Source: Epiperipatus broadwayi (Eukaryota > Onychophora > Udeonychophora > Euonychophora > Peripatidae). From it: a stretch of DNA of 64,000 bases. The stretch's first letter is position 1, and the number at the start of each line of letters is the position of its first letter. The DNA lies in the NCBI GenBank assembly GCA_028023455.1, contig JAQFVV010012499.1, forward strand, positions 1,496,584-1,560,583, read 5' to 3'. The position numbers were made by a program, and so were the translations under genes. Below are positions 13,030 through 25,464 of the stretch, piece after piece. Below the pieces are notes generated by a model. The model saw only the letters and a list, made by a program, of their open reading frames with translations. It had not been told where the DNA came from and searched no databases.

Positions 13030-13340
13030 GATTTACACAACTCCATAATACATGGTGTTCAAAGTTTTTATATGCCTTCAAGCATTCATTTATCAGATTT
13101 TCAATTGGATGGACTGTTGAAGAATTGGAGTGTGGAGTATATTGAAGCCTGTCCATTAAAATGTGAGGTTTGGCTATCTTAATATCTATTTGAGCACTTA
13201 TAGCATATATATATATTGAAACAGTAAGGTCTGCTTTGCAGATCTTCGTTTCACCTTTTCTCACCTACTTCCTACCCTCATATCTTAGTTTGAACCCCAA
13301 TCTATCATAGTGTCTGCAATACACGTATATACCGAAAATC
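13030..13340 (+). mobile_element. Family F SINE-like element, 5' part
   Basis: The stretch with CAGATTTTCAATTGGATGG, a CTGTCCATTAAA motif and GGCTATCTTAATAT matches 57545-57640 (CAGATTTTCAATAAAGAG, TGTCCATTAAAG, TCTATCTTAATAT). The copy stops in an AT run near 13205-13218, before the point where the hammerhead should lie. The sequence after it, up to 13340, is uncertain. Confidence 0.5.
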
Positions 13341-15720
13341 CCGCCTAATTTTAAACCACGAGCACAATGCTCATATTATATATATAACTTATTCCCAAAT
13401 AAAATAAAATATTATGAATTATGTATTTGTTCACATAATTTACATTTATTAAAAAGTTATATAAGTCGTAATTGTGCACACACTCTGATATCCATTTTAA
13501 AACATATCAAAACTATAAATTGTTAAAGTTATTTTGTGTGAATCTGTTTACAAATACATTACCATCGTAATATATTTTGATTTAAAATAAAATTCATTTA
13601 GGAAATATTCGTTTAGTAAATAGATTCAAATATTGCAATTTAAAAAGTAAAATCATTTTCTTTAATTTAATAAAAGTTATTCCAAATATTTCTGTTAAAA
13701 TAAATGAGGGACAATAGTTTAATTAGTAAATGTTGTATAAGTTTATCTAAAAACAGCAGATGTCCACTTAAGGTTTTCTTTAATTAATAAAAGTAATTTT
13801 AATTAAATCTTGTTTGTAATTCGAATGTCGACAGGGAAAGTAACAAAAGAAATTAATTTATGTTGAATTCCTTTAGACATTCCGATGATTTAATTACAGC
13901 TGATAAGTCCGATATTTTTGTAATGCTCCAGGGCAGCTCTATTGTTAAATTCTACTATAAAAAAGAGGTTTTTCTTTTGTTCTCCAGTTAGTTTTTTTTT
14001 TTTTTATTCTAATGTGTCTAAGAGAAATCATTCTGTGTTCTATTCTAATAATTTGCTAACCTTGACATGTCCGAGTAGAGGCGTTAAGATGGCTATGTCC
14101 CCTCGGAATAGCCAGCTGCTGCTCCATACCATCGGAAGTTATCACATGGACCCCGGAACTGCTGCTGCCACTGCCAAAAATATGAACATTCCAGATTTTG
14201 CTGCTGAATTATAAAACCTGCCGAACATCTACCTGCAAATGCATCTCCAGAGGTAACCTAAATTAACCCAAGAGCTCTTGTGATTCCTAACTAACATGCT
14301 ATAGCTATTTAACATTGTTTTCTTATATTTCACATAACTTCATTATGTATTTCTTTAATGTATTTAAATATACTCAACATTTTGCTCTCTATCCTTGGGT
14401 TAATATTTTCTATTTATAAAGCTTTCTTTTATTTTATTATGATAATGTGTCAGAATCATCTTTGACCGAGTGAACTATTCCCTTTATTGAAAGTAAGACG
14501 CCACTATTAAGGGATAGTTTAAATTTATAATTTTCCAATTTTATTATCTTGCAAATCACTCGTTCGAGGGTGATTCTTTTCTTTAATATAATATAATCAC
14601 ATAGTTTAAAATCTACATGTTATTGATTTTAATCTAATATAAGAGTATGTGCGAGGTCAATGATTAAATGTGTCCCTTAATGCATGATTGCGTATATCAA
14701 TCTATACTTACTTTTCAAAACCGCAAGCATGCATTTTCCTATTTTAATTACTGTGTTCTACTTTAATTACAAAGTTCATCATTGACGTTGAGAATGTGCG
14801 GACCCTTTTAAATGAATTTCGTGGAATTTGACTAGGCATTTCTCTTAATCCAAGCAAAACCCATTCAGTATGTTTTATATACACTCGTCTCATATTGCTG
14901 GTAAATGATTTGGTTGTTGAGACCGCTTTGTTTATTTTCCAAGGATTCTTTACACAACAAAGTCCGTTCTTTTCGCTTATTGCAAGTTTCCAGGCAGAGG
15001 GTGTCCCAAATGACACCCCTGGGAATTAAACGCAATTGTCACACAGTCGCTAAGTTTCGGCTGTTCATCAAGATACTTTCCTACGGGTTAGCGGCGAGAC
15101 GCCCTCCGTAATCATTCCGGATATTCGATATTGTTTTATTTTATATTTATTTTACAAAGCATCCATGACTTAAACGTGTCACACCCTCCAACTTTAATAA
15201 ATTCATTATCAGCAATACTAACCTCCCAATGCAACTCTATTATTATTATTCTCAAATAAATGCTTTGATCCCATTCCCACTTTGTTGCTTAGTAAGCTTT
15301 AGTCCGTGCTATTCTCAAAATCAATAAATATTTTAGAACACTTAATTTTCCAAATATTTTCTTAAACTTGTGTAATTGCTCAAAGCACCTCACACATGTT
15401 CCTATCTCGTCAAGCACATTATCATAATGCTATTAGCCCAAGGATTAAAATATATCACTTTGCTTTAAAACCTTTTTTTCATTTATTGAAATATAATGCC
15501 AACAATTATTTAATACGTGTCCCTGTCTCATATCAGACAGTGGCTTTATATATATATATATAAATAAATTGTGTGAAATTATTTAAAACTAAATTTGATC
15601 TCTTAAAATATTTGATTCCTATCACTGTTTCGGCCTATATATATATATATTGTTTTCTGCATTTCTTTTGTAAATCCATAGACGTTAATTAGCCACCCAA
15701 ACTTCTTTTAGTATAGAGTC
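13341..15720. other. CpG-containing region with promoter-like block
   Basis: CpG dinucleotides are visibly more frequent here than in the surrounding repeats, and local GC rises at 14040-14270 and 14930-15120. A 90-codon plus frame (13942-14214) ends in a segment starting MAMSPRNSQLLLHTIG. It matches no family known to me. A donor-like GTAACC follows it at about 14254. I see no gene that can be stated with confidence. Confidence 0.4.
13956..13990 (+). promoter_or_regulatory. Candidate TATA box and start region
   Basis: TATAAAAAAG (13956-13965) lies about 25-30 bp before TCTCCAGTTAG, a plausible initiator. GC-richer sequence follows within 100 bp. In DNA this AT-rich, TATA matches are common, so this is a weak call resting on context. 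Confidence 0.25.
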
Positions 15721-15749
15721 TTTTGTTTCTCCCTGACCACCAGGCACCG

Positions 15750-16180
15750 GTCAAAGGTTATACTAGTAGTGGCACCAGATGCGTTATCACGTAGATGGCG
15801 CTGTGAAATTTGGGTTTTAGATTCGAACTTAGTCTATCTAGAAGGCAACCCCTCCTAGAATGTTCAGTTTCATGTCTGGGGTTTGAATTCTGCAGTGTGT
15901 TAGCAAGATAGACGATTCTGACCGTTACAATATATATATATATATGGTAATCTGTAGCAACTGATGATTGCTGGTTTAGCATGAAATATGTATATTGGTG
16001 ATTATATATCTTTTCAGCATATATGTGTTTAAGTGTATCAGGGTTATGAAATAGTGTGGAGAGTGGTGGGTCATGTGAAAGTCTGTGCTTATATACCCTT
16101 TATATTACATATATAAACACAGGTGTATAATAAGCCTGTGTGTTTCAGTTATTAAAACTAATATATAAAATTCGAGGACT
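15750..16180 (+). mobile_element. SINE-like fragment followed by family F element
   Basis: From 15770 to 15946 there is a GC-richer element with TAGATGGCGCTGTGAAAT and an end in GTTACAATATATAT. A family F body follows, with the hammerhead at 15948-16004 and a tail containing GGAGAGTGGTGGGTCATG and GTGAAAGTCTGTGCTTAT. The tail matches 30330-30360 and 29880-29930 (reverse). No protein is encoded. Confidence 0.6.
15948..16004 (+). ncRNA. Hammerhead-like ribozyme, family F
   Basis: CTGATGA (15961-15967), stem II TGCT and AGCA within 15968-15982, GAAA (15983-15986), stem III TATGTA (15987-15992) and a TA cleavage dinucleotide (15993-15994). The outer stem I pairs TAATC (15948-15952) with GATTA (16000-16004). 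The inner stem I, AGCAA with TTGGT, has one mismatch that is paired in the copy at 29963. H17 is A rather than the usual C, so cleavage may be slow. Confidence 0.65.
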
Positions 16181-16199
16181 TTATTCAATATCACAAGTT

Positions 16200-19100
16200 C
16201 CATTTATTAAAAAATAAGACAAGCTCTTTACATTAACAAATTTTTATGCAATTCAGTGAGTCCATATTAGTTACCAAAAATTATACTAAATAATATCTTA
16301 TGAAGCAATAAAAATATAGTCCAACTGTATTATTCAGCTGAACACTATAACAGCTTTTGACCTAGATTCCAGATGATATGTTTGATAAAATACTCACAGA
16401 AACCATCACCCCTAGATCTTATTTCTATGTGATAACAAATATCTTATTAAATAATAAACTATATATAAAAGTAAATAAAAAATCTCCCGATAACTCATGA
16501 TTCAGTTCCATAAGACTGTCGATCAAGTGTTCTCTGGTTTACTCTTTTTAACAATCTTTCAATTCATGTATGTCTGGATCTCATTTTATGTTGTAGATAG
16601 GTTCCACAGAAAACCCACATTAAAAAAAAAATCACACAGAAATAGATTTAATTTACCTTGAAAAATAGGGGATAGGTGCTGTAATTTTCAGAATTTGCAT
16701 AAAAGCAAAGCAACAAAAAAAAATTACTTTAAAATTTTCATTAAAAAAATAAGCAAATAAAGTATGACTAATAAAATATTTAAAATATTTGAAAAAAAAT
16801 TAATACAAGACAAACTTTTTTATTACTACAGTATTTAATTTTACATTTTTCATACATATTTTAATCATTACCACTAGCATTGCTTGTAAACTGGTACAAA
16901 ATCAGATTCCATGTGATGTGATGTATTGTGGCTTCTAAATTAAAAAAAATGAGATGGCAATCAAAACAAAAATATTATTTTCAGTTTATAAAATCTTGGT
17001 TTTTTTTATTTTAAAAACCTAAAAGATTATTTATTTCTGTTATATATAACAAAATACGTTTTAAAAGTTTATATTTTTTGAATATTTATTGGGATATTTT
17101 TATATGTAAATATAAATCAATTATTATTATTTACTCATTAGTATAAATAGGTTAGTTAAATAGAAGCTAAGTTCTACCTACAGCTTCAGGCCATATTCAT
17201 GTTAGCTGCTAATATAACGTTATATTTTTGAAAAAAAAAAGTATTTCAAGTCAAAATAAGTTATTAATAATTTAAATTTCTTGATATCTAATAAATGTAG
17301 TGAAATATGAAAGATATTAAAAAGAAATATGAATTGCATAACTTCAAAATTGCATTAAATTAATCCGCATAAAATGATTCCCAGGTGTAATTGAAAATGA
17401 ATTAACTCTAATATTTATATGAAAATTAAAGATAAATATTTCCTTTATCTTTTACATGATTGAAATTTCAGTTTTTCTATTTATCAAAAACCTAATCCCA
17501 CTTCTATTATGAATATTAACAATTTAGCAAAAAATATATGAAAAACTTCTGTGCTTGGTACATATACATATGGGGTTACCATAAAAATATCCTTAAAGGG
17601 GTACTTAATGTCTTTTTGATATTCTCATTTAACCTGTTACTTTCTAATATATTTATCATTAGAAGATAAAAATAAATATAGAATATCATAAAATCATTGC
17701 CTAAAGCATCATTCAATATTTGAACCATTACAAGAGCTACATAATACTCCTTTACAATATTATTAACCAAAGTATTTTCCAATCATATATAGTAATTATA
17801 TAGTAAACTACTTTAAGGAAAATGAATACTGGCAATCTCCCTTAAATGTCTCTAATATCTTTTGTTACACAGTATAACACTTTCAAAATTCAATAGACAC
17901 AACAAAATTACTCTGTTTTTCATTGAAAATCATTAAGTGTTTCCCTCAGTAAAAGCATTGTAGTTCCACTCCTTTAGATCAATGTTTAATATTTTTGTAA
18001 CTGGTATTAATATAGAATTTTTTTATAAAGATTTTTTAATTGGAGAAAAAAGTCTGAAGAGCCCAGTATCTTATGGATAGTTAGCAAGTATCAATAGTCT
18101 TTATCTATTGTTTTCAAAGGATATTTTTGCAATAAAAAATAAAATATTTTTTGCTTGTAATATTTCTGATAATTTTTGCATATTTAACAAAATGAATGTG
18201 CATATTTAATTTATTTTTATTGGTATATAACTTGATCATAGTATTAACAAGAAAACTTACAGAGTAACTTTGATCATGCTTTATGTGAAACTCATTGTGT
18301 TACATCATCACCTGTCAAAATTGACAACAAAATATTTAATAATTCCAAAGCAAATATCAGATTTTAAAGGAATGTTTAATAGATTTATCATAAATCCATA
18401 TTTGTTCACACATATTAAAAAAAATTTAAAATAAAAAAGAATTTTTTTACTTTCTGAGTGTTTATATAAACATCATTGTTAATTTTTACATCCTATGGGT
18501 TTAATTACAATTCAGTTTTTAAATATTTATAAAATTATAATATGAATTTTAAAAATATTAATCATTTGTAAAAATTACATTAAAAAAAATCAAGTCCAAT
18601 TTCTTGAGTTTTAGTATAAAACAATGTTTTATACAGAAGTAAAAGATTGAGCATTTTCAAACACTTATACCAGATGTAACAATACGGAATGTCAAATTTA
18701 AAAATGTTAACATAATTCTAAATGGTTAACATAGTTTCTGCTTGTGCCAAAGTTTTTTTCAAATTTAAAAATTGTTTTCAAAATTATTCTAATGTTCAGA
18801 CCACTTCCTAATACTGGTTATAAGAATACTTCATTAACACCACTACTGGCTATTTTTATGCTCAACTTGTGCCATGAAAAGAATAAAAACAACTATTGGG
18901 ATATCTTATGACATTCTATCTTTCCCTATATGATAAAAATCCAAGGCTAAACATTATCAACAATTAATTTTGTATAAATTTAAATTCTAGTCACTTGAAG
19001 CAAGGTGATTTATATTAACTTCTGAAGTTGGAGACAACCCTCATTACATTTTTATGGATTCAAAAGATAATGTTCAAATGCAGTTGACAAGTGCATTTTG

Positions 19101-22100
19101 TCATAAGTAGGTAAACACCAAATTTCACATTTTATTATGTCCTGTTTTTGATAATATTTGTGCATTGATCCTGACACTATTCAAGAGTAGTAAAATGATC
19201 ATCAAATATCTCTTTGAGTATTTTTAGGGGTAATTATTCTAACATCTGAGACACTCTATTAATCTTCTATGTATTGTAGTGCAAAAGGGCATGTATAATA
19301 ATACTTCCAAAAGACATTCTAATACTATTTAAAATCAATTAGAGGTGTTACTTCAAAGGAATGAGAAGATTAATTCTAATATATTCATTACACTTGGTCA
19401 CTATTATGACAATTCTCAAGCCTACAACATAATAGATATAATCCTTTTTATGAATAAATCTATAAACAAACTTCATAGATCATATTAGCTAATATTAGTC
19501 AGTGTAACTGAAATTAACTCATGTATTTGATATTTTTGGTGAGTCACATGCTAAATTTTGTATTTATTTAGTTTTTCCCATTAATTATGCATTTCTTTTC
19601 TATTTCTCTTTTTATCTAATTCTAGCATGTAGAAAAATCAGCTAAAGTGCCAAAGTTTAAAATAATAAAAGCCTTTAAAATAATATTAATAGCATTAATA
19701 ATAACAATAATGGTAATAATAATAATCATTCAATTATTTATTTAATGTACACATCTACAGTCAAAAACAAATTACAGATTGCACACAAAAATGTATATAA
19801 TATAGCAGAAGAATCAAAAGAATGTAAAGAGAAAAAAAAAGAAAAATCATTAGTTAGATATTATACATATTTTTATGGTATTAATTTAATAAAATGGAGA
19901 TTAAAAAGGTTTTCATCAACAAAATTCAAATTGTAAGTACTAGATAAAAAAAGCAAAAATTTCAAAGTATCACATCCATAAATTTCAATAAAAAATAAGT
20001 ATGTATACAAGTGCTATACTAACAAGAATTTAAAAACATGCCATCTTACTATTTCACCAAGTTACCCCTTATTCCTGATATCCATACCATTATAAATGAC
20101 ATTACAATGAAAATAGCTTGAAAGAAAACTGAAAATTACAACAAAAGTAGGACTCAAAGCCCCATGGTAATATAAAATATTATAAGGTGCATATCTACAT
20201 ATACATTTATAGATATTTTTTAATTGAAGTAATAATTGGTAATAATTAATATTTTTTTTACTGAACACATTTTTTCTTTATTTTATTTTCTCTCCAAAAT
20301 GTAATTGTGTAGGACCTTTCATTTCCATAAGAAAAAGTGAAAAGAGTTTTAGCACATTTAAATTTTATCTTTGCAAAATTTTATTTTACAATTTTTATCA
20401 TGGAATAGAAAACAACAAGATAATATAACTTGCTATATGGAATTATATTTTTAAATATGATGTATTTAACTTGGAATTGTCATATTATCATATCTTTTAT
20501 CAATTTTAGTAATTAATTTTTTAACTATTTTTTAAAAAATAGTGTTACTATTTTTATTTCTTCAGCTATGAGTTCTATGAATTAGCAGTGTATTATTAGC
20601 ATAGTGTTTTAGAGATTTGTAAGTTATACAAGTAAATCTATTTCAATGAAAATAGATCACAAATATACATGCATATTTTCTATTATCTACAATCACCATC
20701 CCAAGGATCCATGTGATCTTTAGTTAGCTCTAGGATAATAATGGTTAATTTATTTATGTAAGGGAGTTAGCATTTGGTCATCCAGATAATTCACTGGATC
20801 GTGCAATGATCAGGATCAACATTAAAGTCCATTCACTGCATTTATATATTTTAGAAAACCTTTAGTTTATAATTGGCCTGTATACTTGTGGTGCCATATG
20901 GTTAGAGCATTAATGATAATTAGCATGTTTCGTGATTCTAGCAATTTTTTCATTATTATGATAGATTATTTACCACTTAAATATATGCATTCATATGATA
21001 GTTATATATCATGCCCTTAGTTTATCACTGATTATTGAATCTCTTCAAATCCTGTCAGAAGGGAGGACTGTTGATGGTTGATATGTTAATAATTTTTATG
21101 TAATGCTGGTGATGAAAACTTAATAATAGCCTAAATATTTATTTTATTAAATGTTATTTCTCATGCCCAATTTAGTTTTCTTATATATTTTTCATTTTAT
21201 AATTATTATGTCAAAGTTAATTATTTTAAGTGATGATGATTTCCCATCTCCCCACATTTGAAGAATTATTTACCTTTGTATGTTTCAGCACAATAAATAT
21301 GGACTTCACAACCAAAACTTTTTACATCTAAAACTTGATTAAAACTAAAAAGAAACTGTTATGAGAAATTTATCTACATTTCAAATTAAATGCTAACTAA
21401 ATGGAATACTTAATGTTTATGTATGTAAAATGAAATTAGCAAATGAGTATGCAAAAGAATATTTTTTTCAATATATGATTGTTTATCTTCATGTACAGAA
21501 ATAAAAAAAAATGCACTCAAGTTTTCTAAATTATAAATAGTAAGAATTATAATAATTTTGATGACGTTATCAATAAAATTACTGAATTGTTATATCCTAA
21601 CAATGAAAAAAAAAAGCATTATATGGAACAGATACAAATAATTTAGTGATATAGATAATCCTAGTATTTAAAAAATTATAACAAACATTTGAATATTGGC
21701 ATGTTAAATTATATATTTTTTTATGTCATAAAAAGGGTTAAAATTTTTCTTTCAGGTAAGCAACTTATAACAATTTTGTCACCGAATTATTCCTTGGCAA
21801 ATGAGATAATAGATATTGTAAGTTAGAAAGTAACATTTAAATTCTTTTTATCTTTAAAGTCTGTTAAGATGACTAGACATGCAGTGAGACATTTTATCTG
21901 GTATAAATAAGTTTTATATTTAATTTGTAAAAAGGACAAATAATTCTTGATTAAAACTTTTAATCATTTTTTAACTGATTACTGATTATTTATAACGTCT
22001 TGCTAAAATTATACTCTAATATTAATTATGTTACTTTCAACAATGCAATCAGTATTAACAGCTTTATTAGGCAAGAATACCTAAGTAATTTATTTATAAA

Positions 22101-22230
22101 ATGTAGATAACAAATCATTTTGAAGCACTTGCTGATTTCTAGATAGAAAATAATTAAGAAAAGAATTCTGCTAATGAACAAAACTGATAAAATTAATTGT
22201 ACCATTAATGTATGATGACTATCAAATGTT
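16200..22230. other. AT-rich sequence, largely featureless
   Basis: No gene or repeat family was recognised with confidence, apart from the weak tRNA-like block at 20885. Short frames (17576-17782 minus, 19745-19936 plus, 20062-20268 minus) lack domains and have the composition expected of chance frames. Confidence 0.5.
20885..20950 (+). repeat. Possible tRNA-derived SINE head, degraded
   Basis: GTGGTGCCATATGGTTAGAG resembles a tRNA A box (consensus TRGCNNAGTNGG). TTTCGTGATTCTAGC about 30 bp later loosely resembles a B box. It does not fold as a complete tRNA and no target duplication was found. Confidence 0.3.
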
Positions 22231-22280
22231 GCTTACTTTAAAGTTTTATATATATATATAATAAAAACACACAATTACTT

Positions 22281-22825
22281 AGTCAAAATAAAAGTCATAG
22301 ATCAATTCATAGATCACATGACCCTATCTCTTAAGCTTGTAAGTTATAAACAGTGAGGATTGCCAATTCCTCTACAAGCTTTATGATAAATGCTTAGCCA
22401 GAGCCAGCACTTAAAATATCCCTGTCAGGAACCCCTCCCCAAACCCCTGACCATGGTTTCGTGCTTTGGCACTCCTCAGAGAGGTGTCAGGGTAGGTTCA
22501 GACACTAGATCTAAAAATACCAACCCAAAGCCAAGCACTTAGCTAAAAGTTATCTATTGAGTGGAAAATCTGAAATTTTCAGACATGTACATGTCTTCAA
22601 ACCCAGCTATCCAACTCAAATAGCTATATGGGGCTGATAGATCTTCAGCCATGCCATATAGTAGTAGTCATAGCAATATAAAATTGCATAAGACTTTTTG
22701 GCAGAGACTATAAATAGTCAAAATAAAAGTCATAGATCAATTCATAGATCACATGACCCTATCTCTTAAGCTTGTAAGTTATAAACAGTGAGGATTGCCA
22801 ATTCCTCTACAAGCTTTATGATTAT
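22281..22825 (-). mobile_element. Family D hammerhead repeat inserted beside a Penelope relic
   Basis: A 108-bp sequence at 22280-22387 recurs without visible change at 22715-22822, so this is 1.25 copies of a 435-bp unit. The element is flanked by the 10-bp direct repeat ACAATTACTT (22271-22280 and 22826-22835), read as a target duplication. Between the repeats lies a minus-strand hammerhead, preceded in that sense by a CTAGATCTAAA box (22505-22515 on plus) and the perfect palindrome AGACATGTACATGTCT (22581-22596). It has no open frame. The repeat identity points to a recent insertion by an RNA-copying enzyme supplied in trans. Confidence 0.85.
22429..22499 (-). ncRNA. Hammerhead ribozyme, type I, family D
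   Basis: Minus strand: CTGAGGA (22473-22479), stem II GTGC, loop CAAA, GCAC (22461-22472), GAAA (22457-22460), stem III CCATGG (22451-22456) and TC (22449-22450). Inner stem I pairs ACCTCT with AGGGGT. An internal loop follows, and then GAACC pairs with GGTTC (22495-22499 and 22429-22433). All catalytic positions are conserved. Predicted cleavage lies between plus positions 22449 and 22448. Confidence 0.92.
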
Positions 22826-22846
22826 ACAATTACTTCTTTATAAAAC

Positions 22847-22890
22847 TGCTTTAATATTTCAACCAGCAGACCGGTTTTCATCAGAAAGCA
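22847..22890 (-). ncRNA. Hammerhead ribozyme in Penelope-like element 3' region
   Basis: Minus strand: stem I TGCTTT with AAAGCA (22885-22890 and 22847-22852), CTGATGA (22878-22884), stem II AACCGG, loop TCTG, CTGGTT within 22861-22877, GAAA (22857-22860), then TATT (22853-22856). TATT gives the two-pair stem III and UH site typical of minimal Penelope hammerheads, where CGTC is common. Such short stem III ribozymes generally need tandem RNA to act. It lies about 400 bp 3' of the GIY-YIG domain, as expected for this element class. Confidence 0.88.
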
Positions 22891-23293
22891 AAATGGCTAT
22901 TTCCAGAATTTAAGCGCTAAAATATTACAGACAGTTACGTATCAGATAATAAAACTAATTCCTATAGGCTAAAAATCTTTAAAAACTTTGTGTGTATATA
23001 TATTTACAAAACTTTGTATAAAAAATACTAAAAAAATTCTTTCACAAAAAACTTATTTTAAAATACTAAAACCATTCATACATTATTATTATATATTAAA
23101 ATATATAAAAAGAACAATAAAAATATACTATTAAATATGTACACACCAAAAAAAAACTATATATATATATACATATATTCTACTATATGTATTTTACTAT
23201 ATATATATCTTATACACATATAATTTTTATATTTATTCCACTTCCTGCTAGTCCACCTATAAAATAATTGTTTAGGAAATAAAAAACAAATCC

Positions 23294-23750
23294 CTAGGAA
23301 ACCAGGTAATTCAAGGATGTGATAGTACCTATATTCATATTTATCCCATGAGGATGTAATGTCTTAAATTTAAAAATAAAAAAAAAACTCTCCTTCTGTT
23401 TTCTTTCTCTCATGGAAGAAAAATTATCTTCCAATATAACCACTCTTAAATCATCAATCGAGTGATCAGGTAAAGTGAAATGTTTAGAAACTGGTCTATC
23501 TTCATTTTTATGTAAAATATCAAACCTATGGTTGGTCATTCTAATGTGTAGATTGTTTGCTGACTCACCTATGTAATGACTTAAGCATCTATTACATTCT
23601 ATTAAATATACCAAGTTTATACTTTTACAATTGACATAGTTGAGGATATATCATTTAAAACCATGAATGGTATTTCTCTGAACCATTTTTGTAACAATAA
23701 TATGTTTGCATGTAAGACATCACTTATCCTCACACAAAAAAAACACTTCT
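23294..23750 (-). pseudogene. GIY-YIG endonuclease domain of Penelope-like element
   Basis: The frame 23294-23614 encodes VYLIECNRC, HYIGES and IRMTNHRFDI, then a histidine/proline segment and a glutamate (VVILEDNFSS). These correspond to the GIY-like strand, YIG, the catalytic arginine region and the acidic residue of GIY-YIG nucleases as found in Penelope-like elements. Just upstream, in another reading, are C and CLTC residues (about 23720-23740) resembling the conserved CxxC of the linker, separated by stops. In an intact element this nuclease nicks target DNA to prime reverse transcription. Here the chain is broken and cannot give a full protein. Confidence 0.82.
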
Positions 23751-23888
23751 TTCCTGACATAAAATTAGTGCCAAAAACTGTCCTTACAAGTCTATCCCTA
23801 AGTGTTCTATGTCTATGATATACAACTTTAGATGGATAGGGAAAACAGATCTCAGATAATCTGTGGAATTTAATATTTTAAAATGTTT

Positions 23889-24071
23889 TCATATAATTTG
23901 GTTAATATTAGGCAAATCATCATTGAAGGAAAGAACCAGTGGTATATTTATCAACTGACTCTTTCTTTTCTTAGACAGAAGAAGTTCCTGCCTGTCAACT
24001 CCTGAAGATTTTATCACTGCCCTATCTAACAGTCCTTTAGGATATTTCATATTGATAAATTTATTATACAA
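23889..24071 (-). pseudogene. Penelope-like polyprotein linker segment
   Basis: The frame contains KYPKGLLDRAV and then IPLVLSFNDDLPNINQII. The pattern of a proline/leucine-valine strand, FN, LPNI and II is the one seen between the reverse transcriptase and GIY-YIG domains of Penelope-like proteins. It is flanked on both sides by frame breaks. Confidence 0.7.
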
Positions 24072-24089
24072 AACCTTGTTATTTTGCTA

Positions 24090-24430
24090 AGGGAAATCCA
24101 TGATCACTGCAAATTCTTTTAATCCTTAAAAATTGACTATAAGGGATATTAGTCTTTAAGTGCTTAGGGTGATTACTATAAAAATGTAGATAAGCATGAC
24201 TATCAGTTGGCTTCCTATATATATTAGTATACTCTGAATACCATCACTATAAGTAATCTCAACCACAAGAAAATGAACCACTGTTTTAGAAAAAATCATT
24301 GAAAATTGTATATTATTATTACAATTATTTAGATAATCAAAGAATGTATGAAGTTCTTCTTCATTGTATGGCCAGATCATAAAGACATCATCTATATAAA
24401 TAAAGGAGCCTCATAATATAAATGCAATGG
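24090..24430 (-). pseudogene. Reverse transcriptase palm/thumb of Penelope-like element
   Basis: Minus-strand translation gives FIYIDDVF with the catalytic YIDD (about 24385-24405), then WPYNEEELHTFFDYLNN and FSMIFSKTVVHFL, the two blocks that follow the YIDD motif in this family. After a frame change, KHLKTNIPYSQFLRIKRICS (about 24115-24180) matches the thumb region. In the family this enzyme copies element RNA into DNA at chromosomal targets. At least one frame shift and downstream stops make this copy non-functional. Confidence 0.82.
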
Positions 24431-24484
24431 CCTTATAATATAGTGATTAGCACATAAATGTGTTTGTGACATAACTGATATGTT

Positions 24485-25400
24485 AAATCTAAGTAAAATT
24501 AATAACAATGTCATATAACTGAGCATTTCCAAGCATGTTTAAGAATTTTTTTTTTTCAAAATATTCAATTCAACCATTGAATTATTCATCAGAGAATAAA
24601 ATTTTTGTTACATTCTTAGTTAATAAGTATAACGGAGATAAAAAATGTAAAAGTCTAGATTATTTATTTAATGTCATGAAAGAATTTAATATCAAACAAT
24701 TTTTTAAGGCAACACTTTAAGATACCTCATAAGTTACTTATAGTTCAACTATTATTTGTAGGCTTATGCATTCTTTTCAAAATTTTTTTTTTTAAAATTT
24801 TTTGACATAAAGTGAATAATATATTTTTATAGATATCTAGAAATACACACAAGCATAAAAAATGTAATCTGGTTATTACTGAGTTTTTAATTTTACAAAA
24901 TGAAGAATGGGCTGCTAGGATAAGTGTAGTACATACCCATAATTCTTAATCTTTTGATAGTTATCTAGATATTGTAATTTGTGATACTTATTTATAAGCT
25001 GATTTAATTTTATGTATCAATATTATGTATTATTATATAATTCAGCATTTTAATGTTTGTTGGAAATTAAAATATTATGGCTTTTAATTTACTTAAAAAG
25101 TATATATATTGTAACGGGCACATACATCGTTACATTATGAAAAAAATAAAAGTTCACAAATAAAAACTTCTTTTTTAAAAATTAGAAATTGAAAATTTAA
25201 AAATCATCTTAAACTTGTATATATATATAAAATCGCACAGATGAAAAAAATTATTAAAATAAAACTTAATTAAAAATAGAAAAAGTATTTTAAAAGCAAA
25301 AACTTAAAAAGATTTAAAGATAAAAATATATCTAAGTTTACAAAACAAATTAATTAATGTTATTGAAAAATGGAAATGATTATTTTAATTAGTCCAAGTG
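24485..25400. other. AT-rich sequence, no feature seen
   Basis: The 5' part of the Penelope-like element could not be followed here. No other gene or repeat was recognised. Confidence 0.5.
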
Positions 25401-25464
25401 AACTAGCCCTTGGGCATTTAAATGTATAAGCATCGGTCAGATAAGAAAACAATAGAAATTAATA

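Larger units (their letters stand above)
22840..24480 (-). mobile_element. Penelope-like element relic, 5' truncated
   Basis: On the minus strand, pieces of one retroelement polyprotein appear in order: reverse transcriptase palm with YIDD (about 24395), thumb segment (about 24130-24180), linker (23889-24071), CxxC and GIY-YIG endonuclease (23294-23750), then a hammerhead (22847-22890). This order, RT then C-terminal GIY-YIG, defines canonical Penelope-like elements. Upstream RT motifs are not visible beyond about 24480, and several stops and frame shifts make it a dead copy. The 3' flank contains the family D insertion. A Penelope terminal repeat would be expected around the hammerhead but I could not delimit it. 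Confidence 0.85.

Noticed and set aside
12991-13264. Overlapping 63- and 86-codon frames
   Set aside because: They lie in the family F element, and no copy elsewhere keeps the frame.
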